This document shows, piece after piece, positions 18,106 to 25,765 of a stretch of DNA of 64,000 nt. Each line of letters starts with the position of its first letter. The first letter of the stretch is position 1. Source of the stretch: Micromonospora sp. WMMD1102 (lineage in GTDB: Bacteria; Actinomycetota; Actinomycetes; Mycobacteriales; Micromonosporaceae); the NCBI RefSeq assembly GCF_029626265.1, contig NZ_JARUBN010000001.1, forward strand, positions 3,596,001 to 3,660,000. Direction: 5' to 3'. The notes beneath the pieces are model-generated. The model did no database searches and was not told where the DNA came from. It worked only from the letters and a program-made list of their open reading frames with translations. The position numbers and the translations under genes were made by a program.

Positions 18106-18843
18106 ATGGACCAGCGGGAGCAGTCCGGGCCACCGGGCCGGCCGGCCGGGGCCGGCGCCACGTCGACGCCGGCCGGCACGGCGTTCGACCGCGTCCAGGC
18201 GGTCACCAGCCAGGTCGGCGTCGCCACCGCCCCCACCCCGGGCGGCGCCCGCCGGCCCGGGCCGCGCGCCGGCACCGGACCGGCGGACGGTCCCGAGGTG
18301 ACCGTCGACCAGGTGCTCACCGCCCTCGTCCTGCTCCGGCAACTCCGTGCCGAACTCGAGTCCTGGGAGCCGCGCCTGATCGCCGCCGCCCGGCAGCGCG
18401 GGGCGAGTTGGGCCGAGCTGGCGCCCGCACTCGGGGTGGCGAGCCGGCAGGCCGCCGAGCGCCGCTACCTGCGGCTGCGCCCCGCCGACAAGGATGCCGC
18501 CGCACGGACCCGGGACGACCGGGTACGCGCCGAGCGGGACCGCCGGGCCGGCGACCGCGCGGCGGCCAGCTGGGCCCGGGACAACGGTGCCGACCTGCGC
18601 CAGCTCGCCGGACAGATCGCCGCGCTCACCGACCTCGGCACGGCGGCACGCCCCAGCCTGGACCGGCTGCACGACGCCCTCGGCGGCGCCGACCCGAACG
18701 CCCTGCTCCGGCCGCTCGCCGAGGCCGAGCAGCATCTCCGGGCCGACCATCCGGGCCTGGCGGCTCAGGTCGAGGCGATGAACGAACACCTCGGCGAGGT
18801 ACGCGAGCGCACCCGCCGACACCGTGGCCGTCCCCGCCCCTGA
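18106..18843 (+). CDS. rheA: RheA-type heat-responsive repressor of hsp18
   Basis: A 245-residue protein. After a disordered N-terminal 60 residues it has a conserved helical body: EVTVDQVLTALVLLRQLRAE, then ASWAELAPALGVASRQAAER, which reads as a helix-turn-helix, and a C-terminal helical part. In S. albus RheA is a thermosensor that represses hsp18 and itself. Its divergent position and the operator in the shared region support the same role here. The ATG at 18106 has a GGAGATGGGG site; upstream in-frame starts would place the operator inside the coding region. Confidence 0.75.
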   Translation: MDQREQSGPPGRPAGAGATSTPAGTAFDRVQAVTSQVGVATAPTPGGARRPGPRAGTGPADGPEVTVDQVLTALVLLRQLRAELESWEPRLIAAARQRGASWAELAPALGVASRQAAERRYLRLRPADKDAAARTRDDRVRAERDRRAGDRAAASWARDNGADLRQLAGQIAALTDLGTAARPSLDRLHDALGGADPNALLRPLAEAEQHLRADHPGLAAQVEAMNEHLGEVRERTRRHRGRPRP

Positions 18844-18890
18844 ACCCCGGTACGCCGGCCCGGCCGCCAGCCAGTGGGCGGCGGCCGGTT

Positions 18891-18937
18891 TAGTTGGCAT
18901 CCCAAACTATTGACAGGCACCATCCAGCGATGTGAAT
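18891..18937 (+). promoter_or_regulatory. Promoter and palindrome upstream of the LPMO gene
   Basis: TTGACA at 18910-18915 is a perfect -35; the best -10 (GTGAAT, 18932-18937) is weak, suggesting activation or a non-housekeeping start. An imperfect 19-bp palindrome TAGTTGGCATCCCAAACTA (18891-18909) abuts the -35 and is a likely operator for carbohydrate control. The rest of the 194-base leader holds no gene. Confidence 0.5.
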
Positions 18938-19037
18938 CTCTGTGCAGGGACACCGCCGCCGGAGCCGGGTGGTTGGTGCGGGAGCACCGGGCAGCCTCCC
19001 GCGTACTCGCCCGTGCAACCGACGTCTGGGGATCCCC

Positions 19038-20174
19038 ATGTCATCACTCGCCCAACCTCCGAATCCGGCTCGCGGCCGCGCCCCGATGGTCCTGCGGATC
19101 CTCGCGGTCGCGGCAACCGCCGTCGTCCTGCTCGCCACCGCCCTCGCCGTATCCCGGGACGCCGCGGACGCACACGGCTCCACGATCAACCCGGCCTCCC
19201 GCAACTACGGCTGCTGGAAGCGCTGGGGCAACGACTTCCAGAACCCGGCGATGGCCACCCAGGACCCGATGTGCTGGCAGGCCTGGCAGGCCGACCCGAG
19301 CGCCATGTGGAACTGGAACGGCCTCTTCCGGGAGGGCGTGAACGGCAACCACCAGGCCGCCGTACCGAGCGGCCAGCTGTGCAGTGCCGGCGAGACCGGC
19401 GGCATCCGGTACGCCGCACTGGACAACCCGGGCAACTGGCAGGCCACAAATGTCGGCACCAACTTCAACGTCACGGTGCACGACCAGGCGCTGCACGGTG
19501 CGGACTACTTCCGGATCTACGTCACCCGGCAGGGGTTCAACCCGCTGACCCAGCGACTCGGCTGGAGCGACCTCGAACTGGTCCGGGAGACCGGCCGGTA
19601 CGCCCCCGGGGAGGGCACCCGGGAGACCGGCGACCCGGTGCTGAACGGCGTCTCCATCACCATGCCGGTGAGCGCGCCCGGACGCTCCGGCCGGCACATC
19701 GTCTTCGTGATCTGGAAGGCCAGCCACTCGGACCAGAACTACTACTGGTGCAGCGACGTCAACGTCGGCGGCACCGGCAACCCGCAACCGACCGCCACCC
19801 CGACCCGTACCCCCACCCCGACGCCGACCCGCACCACCGCGCCGCCGACCAGTACCCCGCCGGCGGGTGGCACGGGCAGCTGCTCGGCGGCGTACACCGT
19901 GACCGGCACCTGGTCCGGCGGCTTCCAGGCCGAGGTACGGGTCACCGCCGGCAGCGCCGCGATCACCGGCTGGACGGTGAGCTGGACGTTCGGCAACGGA
20001 CAACAGGTGAGCAACTCCTGGGGAGCGACGATCACCAGCAGCGGATCAAGCGTCACCGCCCGGGACGCCGGCTACAACGGCAGCCTCGGCGCCGGCGGCA
20101 GCACCACCTTCGGGTTCCTCGCGTCGCAGACCGGCAGCAACGGCGTACCGTCGCTGACCTGCACCGCCACCTGA
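19038..20174 (+). CDS. AA10 lytic polysaccharide monooxygenase with C-terminal CBM2
   Basis: A 378-residue secreted copper enzyme that oxidatively cleaves cellulose or chitin. A signal peptide ends in ADA at residue 45, so the mature protein starts with His46 (HGSTINPASRNYGCW), the first histidine-brace ligand. The second brace histidine lies in ALHGADYFRIYV. The AA10 domain covers about 46-240, followed by a Pro/Thr linker (residues near 255-275) and a family 2 carbohydrate-binding module (SCSAAYTVTGTWSGGFQAEV to the end). CBM2 suggests cellulose as substrate. The ATG at 19038 gives a normal signal; an earlier in-frame start would add a long basic stretch. Confidence 0.92.
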   Translation: MSSLAQPPNPARGRAPMVLRILAVAATAVVLLATALAVSRDAADAHGSTINPASRNYGCWKRWGNDFQNPAMATQDPMCWQAWQADPSAMWNWNGLFREGVNGNHQAAVPSGQLCSAGETGGIRYAALDNPGNWQATNVGTNFNVTVHDQALHGADYFRIYVTRQGFNPLTQRLGWSDLELVRETGRYAPGEGTRETGDPVLNGVSITMPVSAPGRSGRHIVFVIWKASHSDQNYYWCSDVNVGGTGNPQPTATPTRTPTPTPTRTTAPPTSTPPAGGTGSCSAAYTVTGTWSGGFQAEVRVTAGSAAITGWTVSWTFGNGQQVSNSWGATITSSGSSVTARDAGYNGSLGAGGSTTFGFLASQTGSNGVPSLTCTAT

Positions 20175-20287
20175 CCTCCGGCGGCAGTGCCCAGGCACCG
20201 GGCCGGGCCCGTTCACTCGCGGACCCGGCCCCGGGGCGCATCCGGTGGGACGCGACGGACCGGCCCGGACCGGCGGGTGGTGCCCGG

Positions 20288-21211
20288 TCAGTCGAACGAG
20301 ACGTGCGCGAAGGCGTACGGGTTGACCAGCTCGTCCCGGCGGCGGTGCAACCCGTCGAGTTCACCGGCCAGCCGATCCCGGTCGGTCGACGGCAACTCGA
20401 CGCTCTCGCGCAGCCGGAGCCGCTCCCCCACCGCCAACGTGGCCAGATCCTCGGCAAGCCGGCCCGGCTCGACGCCGCAGGAGAAGCGGTGCTGCCAGAT
20501 CACCACCCGCTCGAAGAGGTACGCCCCGGGGCGCACCTGGAGCCAGGCCCAGCCCTCGGCCGAGCCGTCCCGCCAGTCCAGACGCAGGCTGCGCAGGATC
20601 GGGTCGACAAGCTCCCGGTTGACGTAGGCGTCCACCGCGATCGTCCGGGCGACCGCACCGAGGTCGTTCACGTGCCCGCTACTGCCGTCCGGCAGCCGGC
20701 CGACGATGTCCCGGTAACCGCGCGGCGCGTCCGGGGCGAGTTCGGCGTACTCGGCCGGGTCGCCGGTGGCGGCCAGGAAGGCGCGGGCGTCGACGACGTA
20801 CTCGACGATCCGCCGGCCGTGGGTGGCCGGCTGCAACGTCGCCGAGGAGATCCGGAGCAGTTGCAGGCCGACCGCCTCGCAGACGGCGTGCCTCGCCCGT
20901 TCGTCCCGCTGCGTCTGCGCGGTCCGCACACTTGCGTCGACCAGCTCGACGGCGAACGGCGCCGCCCGGCCGGCCGGATCGCAGACCACGAAGTCGAACG
21001 CCTGCCGGCTGGCCACGTTCCACTGGTTGCCGGTGATGCCCTCCGGCCGGCGCGGCACGAGCTGGCCGAGCCGCTGGCCGGGCCGGACGACCAGACCGGC
21101 CCGCTCGAACCCGCCGTCGCCCGCCGCCGGCTCGGCGGGCAGCCGGGTGGATCGCACGGGCGTGCGCCTGTCGCCGCCGCTGGGTGCCGTCTGTCCCCTG
21201 GTCCGTAACAT
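20288..21211 (-). CDS. DUF2726-like protein of unknown function
   Basis: A 307-residue protein with no signal. Its N-terminal part holds a segment reminiscent of DUF2726 / PD-(D/E)xK-like domains: FDFVVCDPAGRAAPFAVELV followed by RDERARHAVCEAVGLQLLRI. The C-terminal 120 residues (LRLDWRDGSAEGWAWLQVRP onward) are not recognised. A GGAGG with 10-base spacing supports the ATG at 21211. A nuclease-like role is suggested by the resemblance only; the catalytic D...ExD pattern is not fully convincing. It stands alone between the LPMO gene and the copper monooxygenase-like gene. Confidence 0.6.
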   Translation of the reverse strand: MLRTRGQTAPSGGDRRTPVRSTRLPAEPAAGDGGFERAGLVVRPGQRLGQLVPRRPEGITGNQWNVASRQAFDFVVCDPAGRAAPFAVELVDASVRTAQTQRDERARHAVCEAVGLQLLRISSATLQPATHGRRIVEYVVDARAFLAATGDPAEYAELAPDAPRGYRDIVGRLPDGSSGHVNDLGAVARTIAVDAYVNRELVDPILRSLRLDWRDGSAEGWAWLQVRPGAYLFERVVIWQHRFSCGVEPGRLAEDLATLAVGERLRLRESVELPSTDRDRLAGELDGLHRRRDELVNPYAFAHVSFD

Positions 21212-21373
21212 CCGCTCGCCGCCTCCGACACCGCCCGTCCGGCGGCAGATCCCCACCATGGTAGGAACCCGCCGCCGGTCACGCGTCGCCGGACCGGCCA
21301 CACCGGACGGCGTTCGCCGGACCAGGTTCGACGGCCCCGGCGTCGCCCGCAGCGGGGGGCGCAAGTGGGTGGG

Positions 21374-22567
21374 TCAGTCCGGTCGGGACAGGACGACGAT
21401 GCCGAGGCACATCTCGTCGCTGGTGCCCTCGCCCCAGACGACGTACCGGGGCGGCAGGTTGCGCAGTTGGGGCACCCGCTGGCGCAGCGTCACGTCGTGG
21501 GTGCAGGTGACCCGGTAGACGTCACCGGGCCCGACCGCGACCGGTCGCGGCAGCACCCGGTTGGCCTGCTGGTCGAAGTCGTACGTCGGGATGTCGAGCA
21601 ACACCTGCGCCCTCGGGGTGCCGGGGTTCAGCTCGATCCGGATCGCCCTGCCGAGCAGGTGCATGTGACCGGCGACCGCCTGCACCAGGCCGGCCCCGGT
21701 GACCGGGCGGTCGCAGTGCTGGGTACTCCCGGCAGCCGGCGCACGACCCCGGTTGCAGTACCGGTTGAGCCGCTCCGGCTGCCCGCCGGACTCCGCGCCG
21801 AACCGGCGCACCAGGTCCCGCACCGCCGCCTCGCGCCGGCAGAGTTCGCCACGCTCCTCGGCCGCGCAGGGCAGCTCGACCGGGGCCGGCAGCAGCTCGG
21901 TGTGCAGCGGGTCCACGTCTTCGCCGCCGCCGACGAGGCGCAGCCGGATGCCGGACCGGTCGGTGTCGTCACCGGGACGCACGTCGATCAGGTTGTAGTG
22001 CACCTGCATCACGAGCTGGCTGCCGGGCGGCATCGGATAGCCGACGCCGGGGGCGAGCAGCGTCTCGTTCGCGCCGGGCGCCCAGTGCGCCACCCAGGCC
22101 GCGTCGCCGATCCCGGCGTCGCCGAAGCAGGTCCAGCCGTCGCCGGGGGTCGCCACGTCGAGTTCGCGGGCCGAGGCCACCGCCGCCGCGTCCAGCCGGA
22201 AGAAGATGGCGTGGTGCACCATGGCGCCGTTCTGCGGCAGGAACTGGCTGCCGGTGAGGAACGCGGGCTCGGTCAGGCCCGGGTCGACCAGGAAGCAGCG
22301 GTACTCGTCGGTGCCGCCGTCACGCGCCGACGGGCGGTACGGCCGCGGCATGCCCAGGTCGACGAACCGCTCGCCGGAGCGCGGCGGCGCGGCCGGTGGA
22401 ATGTCGACGGTGCCGTGCCCGCCGGTGTGCGGGCCGGCCGACGAGGTCTGCGGCGCCGGAATGGAGCCGGTGTCCGAATCGGCCCCGCAGGAGGTGCCGA
22501 GGAGGAGCGCGGCCAGCGAGGCGGCCACGATGCCGAAGAGGCGTACGCGTCGATGCACGTTCTTCAT
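21374..22567 (-). CDS. Copper type II ascorbate-dependent monooxygenase-like lipoprotein
   Basis: A 397-residue exported protein. The signal ends at a lipobox (LLLGTSC), so it is a lipoprotein, followed by a low-complexity stretch and a body resembling the peptidylglycine/dopamine monooxygenase (PHM/DBM) fold. The candidate copper ligands are present in family order: HH in GAMVHHAIFF for the first site, HxN/H in VMQVHYNLID, HxH in GHMHLLGRAI, and a late methionine in GTSDEMCLGI. The substrate is unknown. The ATG at 22567 has GGAGG nine bases upstream. It is divergent from a YcnI-like gene; both would be surface proteins with copper-related relatives. Confidence 0.75.
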   Translation of the reverse strand: MKNVHRRVRLFGIVAASLAALLLGTSCGADSDTGSIPAPQTSSAGPHTGGHGTVDIPPAAPPRSGERFVDLGMPRPYRPSARDGGTDEYRCFLVDPGLTEPAFLTGSQFLPQNGAMVHHAIFFRLDAAAVASARELDVATPGDGWTCFGDAGIGDAAWVAHWAPGANETLLAPGVGYPMPPGSQLVMQVHYNLIDVRPGDDTDRSGIRLRLVGGGEDVDPLHTELLPAPVELPCAAEERGELCRREAAVRDLVRRFGAESGGQPERLNRYCNRGRAPAAGSTQHCDRPVTGAGLVQAVAGHMHLLGRAIRIELNPGTPRAQVLLDIPTYDFDQQANRVLPRPVAVGPGDVYRVTCTHDVTLRQRVPQLRNLPPRYVVWGEGTSDEMCLGIVVLSRPD

Positions 22568-22608
22568 AACGTCGGGCCTCCGCCCAGGATCCGGGCTGAC
22601 CGGCAACT

Positions 22609-22625
22609 ATCCGATGAAGTCGGAT
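22609..22625. promoter_or_regulatory. Inverted repeat ATCCGA-N5-TCGGAT in a divergent promoter
   Basis: A perfect 6+6 bp inverted repeat with a 5-base centre lies in the 191-base region between the copper monooxygenase-like gene and the YcnI-like gene. It is the only clear palindrome there and could serve both promoters. Confidence 0.4.
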
Positions 22626-22758
22626 CTTTTGCAGGATAACCACCGACCGGCCGCCGGGGCGCTCCGGGCCGACGGCGTAACATACCGGCCCGTTGGTTGA
22701 ACCTTTCTCGCCTGGGCTCCGAACTACACCAGTAGCGGCCGAACGAAGGGACTTCACT

Positions 22759-23715
22759 GTGCGTCACCGGGCAGTGTGCTGGATCGTCGCCCTGGTCACC
22801 GCCACGCTCGCGGGTGCCACCCTCGGCGCCCAGGCGGCGAGCGCCGACGTGACCATGTCGCCGGGCGAGGCCGTACAGGGTGGCGCGGCGAAGTTGACCT
22901 TCCGGGTCACCGAGGACCGGGTACCGGCGTACACCACCAGGATCGAGCTGCTGATGCCGGAGTCGGCGCCGGTGGCGGAGACGTACCCGATGTCCGACCC
23001 GCAGTGGGCGCCCCGGATGACGATGCGGAAGGTCGACCAGTCGCTCGGCGGGATCCACCACGGGCAGGTCACCGAGGTGGTGGCCAGCATCGTCTGGACC
23101 CGGGCCGGCGCACCCGCACCGGGCGGCGGGCCGGCGGAACTGGTCGTCTCGCTCGGCCCGCTGCCGCAGACCGACCAGATGACGTTCCACCTGGTCCAGA
23201 CGTACTCCGACGGTCACGTGACGAACTGGAACCAACCGCCCTCCTCCGAGGTCCCGCGGCCGGAGTTCGCGGCCCCGGTGCTGACCCTCGCCCCGCCGGC
23301 CGCCGAGCCGGCGCCGCCCGGCGCTGCGGTACCGCAGCGCGAGGCGGCGGACGACGACGGCGACTCCGGCTTCGGCTCGCTGACCACCGGCCTGGTCGCC
23401 GGGCTGATCCTCGGCCTGGCCGTCGCCGCCTGGCTCTACCTGCGCCGTCCCCGGACCGGCACCGCCGGACCCGCCCCGTCGGACAGCGCCGGACCCGCCC
23501 CGTCGGACAGCGCCGGCTCCACCGGCCCGACCGGGACGACCGGCCCGGACGAGTCGGACGAGTCGGACGAGTCGAGCGAGTCGGTCGGTGGGAGCGGCCA
23601 GCCGGCGGTCGGTGGGCCGGCCGAGCCGGCGGCCCAGGACACCCGGTCGGGTACCCGGGCCGCCAGCGGCGGACGGACGGCCGGCGGTGGACGGGCCTGG
23701 CGGCTGCGGGAGTAG
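22759..23715 (+). CDS. YcnI-like (DUF1775) exported protein
   Basis: A 318-residue protein with a signal peptide ending ASA, a YcnI/DUF1775 domain (about residues 33-180; TMSPGEAVQGGAAKLTFRV, GRQVTEVV-type strand, LGPLPQTDQMTFHLVQTYSDG), a low-complexity linker, one transmembrane helix (LTTGLVAGLILGLAVAAWLY) and a repetitive Asp/Ser/Gly-rich cytoplasmic tail. YcnI domains bind copper or act with CopC/CopD. The mature N-terminal His usual in the family (HVTVxP) is Asp here. The GTG at 22759 follows GAAGGG. Only 13 bases separate its stop from the convergent PhoX-type gene. Confidence 0.78.
   Translation: MRHRAVCWIVALVTATLAGATLGAQAASADVTMSPGEAVQGGAAKLTFRVTEDRVPAYTTRIELLMPESAPVAETYPMSDPQWAPRMTMRKVDQSLGGIHHGQVTEVVASIVWTRAGAPAPGGGPAELVVSLGPLPQTDQMTFHLVQTYSDGHVTNWNQPPSSEVPRPEFAAPVLTLAPPAAEPAPPGAAVPQREAADDDGDSGFGSLTTGLVAGLILGLAVAAWLYLRRPRTGTAGPAPSDSAGPAPSDSAGSTGPTGTTGPDESDESDESSESVGGSGQPAVGGPAEPAAQDTRSGTRAASGGRTAGGGRAWRLRE
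23465..23574. repeat. In-gene tandem repeats in the YcnI-like tail
   Basis: Two copies of a 24-bp unit (GGACCCGCCCCGTCGGACAG plus CGCC, starting 23467 and 23491) and three copies of the 9-bp GACGAGTCG (23548-23574). They encode (GPAPSDSA)2 and a DESDESDES run, a slippage-prone disordered tail. Confidence 0.8.
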
Positions 23716-23728
23716 CCCCGCCCCGGGA

Positions 23729-24885
23729 TCAGCGGAACGGGCCGGTGACGCAGTACGTGATGCCGCCGGAGGAGGAGCCCGAGGTCCCGCGCTGCGAGGA
23801 GAAGTACAGCCGGTTGCCTGCGGGGGTGAACGCGGGCCCGCAGAGCTCCGAGGAGCCCTGGCCGGTGACCCGCAGGAACACCGAGATCTTGTCGTCCGGC
23901 GTGATCAGGCAGATCTCCATGTTGCCGCCGTCCTCGGCGACGTACAGGTCGCCGGAGGCCGAACCGGTGATGTTGTCGACGCCGGTCAGCTGCGCCGAGC
24001 CGGAGCTGACCAGGCTGTCGTCGTAGCCGAGTTCGTAGGTGCTGTCGACGAGGTTGAGCTGCCAGACCCGGTTGTCACCCTTGGTGGTGAACCACACGGT
24101 GTCGTTGGCGTAGTAGCAGCCCTCCCCACCGTTGAACGACTTGGCGCCGGAGACCTGTGCACGGGTCGCGGTCGGCGAGCCGTCCGGATCGGGGACGGCG
24201 GCCCAGCTGAACGAGCCTGAGGTGCCGCTGCCGGCGACCAGGACCTGTAGCCTGCCGGCCGAGAGGTCGCCCCAGGTGTTCGGACGAAGCGGTAGAACTT
24301 TCCGTTGCTCTCGTCCTCGGTGAGGTAGATGACCTTCCGGTCCGGGTCGGCGGCGGCGGCCTCGTGCTTGAACCGGCCCATCGCTGGACGGACCACGGCG
24401 GCGCCGCCGAGCGGGTAGGTCTCCCAGACCCGGCCCAGGCTGACCTCCTCGCAGGACAACCAGGTGTTCCACGGCGTCTTCCCGCCCGCGCAGTTGTTGT
24501 TGGTGCCGGAGAGGATCCGGGACGCCCCGGTGACGGCTCCGCTCGAGTTGAACACGATCCGGGACGCACCACCGCCGGAGCCGGCGCTGGTCTCGGAGTT
24601 CGACACGTAGATCCAGCCGCTGCCGTTGGCGAACACCGCACCACCGTCGGGCGCGTTGTGCCAGGTGTACGACGTGCCGGCCACGACCTGACCGGACCGG
24701 GCGACGATCTGGCTGGTGAAGCCGGCCGGAAGCTGGATGCCGTGCCCGTTGGCCGGCTGGAGCGGACCGTACGGGCCGGCGGCGTTCTGCGCCGGTGCCG
24801 CGTACGCCGCCGACCAGGTGGTGAACGGCAGCGCCAGCGCACCAGCGCCGAGCACCGTGCTGCGTAGCATGTTCCGTCGATCCAT
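23729..24885 (-). pseudogene. PhoX-type (DUF839) exported protein, split by a 1-bp frameshift
   Basis: Two frames together give one protein of about 385 residues. Frame one (24885 to about 24284) has a Tat-like signal (DRRNMLRSTVLGAGALALP) and PhoX-family blocks such as TPWNTWLSCEEV, GRFKHEAAAADPDRKVIYLTED and NGKFYRF. Frame two continues to 23729 with NTWGDLSAGRLQVL, GYYAND-type calcium-site residues and VDNITGSASGDLYVAEDGGN. Continuity is restored by one extra G in GTTCGGACG near 24281-24283 (FYRFVPNTWG expected). PhoX/DUF839 proteins are calcium-dependent phosphatases or related beta-propellers. Either a real disabling mutation or a sequencing error in a short G run. Confidence 0.8.
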
Positions 24886-24977
24886 CGTGACGCTCCTTCG
24901 TGGGGATCCGAGGAACGTAACGACGGGTCTTGACCGGAGCCCGGTGCGTAGGTGAACGCTCGCCGTCGAAGCGCGGA

Positions 24978-25502
24978 CTACTCGTCGTCGGGCTGTGCGT
25001 CGGGCTGTCCCGTGTCGCCCTGCGCGTCGGGCTGTCCCGTGCCGCCGTGTCGGAGCACGGCTTCGGGCGCGCAGAGCACGGTCACCCGGTAGGCAAGGCC
25101 GAGGTTGGAGAAGATCTGACCGGTCAGGCCGAGGCAGAGTCCCACCCCGGGCAGGCCCTCCGGGTGCTCGAAGAACTCCACCACCGGGTCGGCGATCGCC
25201 CCGACCAGGCCCTGCGTCCGCAGCGCCGTACCCGCGACCTGGAGCAGACCTACGCTGACCTGCACCTCGACGTCGTCGAGCGCGTCGACGTCGTACCAGT
25301 GGGTGTCGGGCAGGAAGAGCTGCGAGTCCACGCCACGCTGCCGGTAGTCGGGTCCCAGCTGGCCGCTCTCCGGATCGGGCCGGTCGCCGATCCAGGCCAT
25401 CCCGGCGTAGTCGCTGCGCAGCCGCCGCGCGTCGGTGACGAACTCCGTCACGACGGTGTCGAGGCGTGGCTGGGCGACGAGGTGCACATCTGCGTCGGTC
25501 AC
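24978..25502 (-). CDS. Protein of unknown function
   Basis: Not recognised. With the GTG at 25502 it has 174 residues and opens VTDADVHLVAQPRLDTVVTE, with mixed alpha/beta character, segments such as DDVEVQVSVGLLQVAG and QIFSNLGLAYRVTVLCAPEA, no signal and no membrane segment. The tail is a short Gly/Gln/Asp repeat (two GTGQPDAQ-like units). An alternative start upstream would extend into the intergenic region. It is divergent from the Mrr-type gene across 263 bases that hold no other gene. The body looks like a cytosolic domain protein. Confidence 0.6.
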   Translation of the reverse strand: MTDADVHLVAQPRLDTVVTEFVTDARRLRSDYAGMAWIGDRPDPESGQLGPDYRQRGVDSQLFLPDTHWYDVDALDDVEVQVSVGLLQVAGTALRTQGLVGAIADPVVEFFEHPEGLPGVGLCLGLTGQIFSNLGLAYRVTVLCAPEAVLRHGGTGQPDAQGDTGQPDAQPDDE

Positions 25503-25765
25503 CCGGGGCACCCTAGCACCGCCCACCCGGCTCTCCGGGTCCGACCACCCCGCCGCCACCAGGCCCGTTTCCGCCCCGGACCGGCGTTTCGCCCCGCACG
25601 CTACCCTGGGCTCCCCGCTGGACGCGGCCGTCGCGTTGGGACCAAAATGTGCATCGAGCGACGACCGTCGACGGGCAGGGAAGGAAGCAGGGGGCGTCAG
25701 CTCGGGGGACGGGACGCCACCGATCACCCATGGTGAACGGTGCTGGACGCTGATCGGGGACGTAC

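Noticed and set aside
20175..20287. GC-rich inverted repeat after the LPMO gene as a terminator
   Set aside because: The CCGGGCCGGG/CCCGGCCCCGG arms need a bulge and such pairs arise readily in this composition; not strong enough to call.
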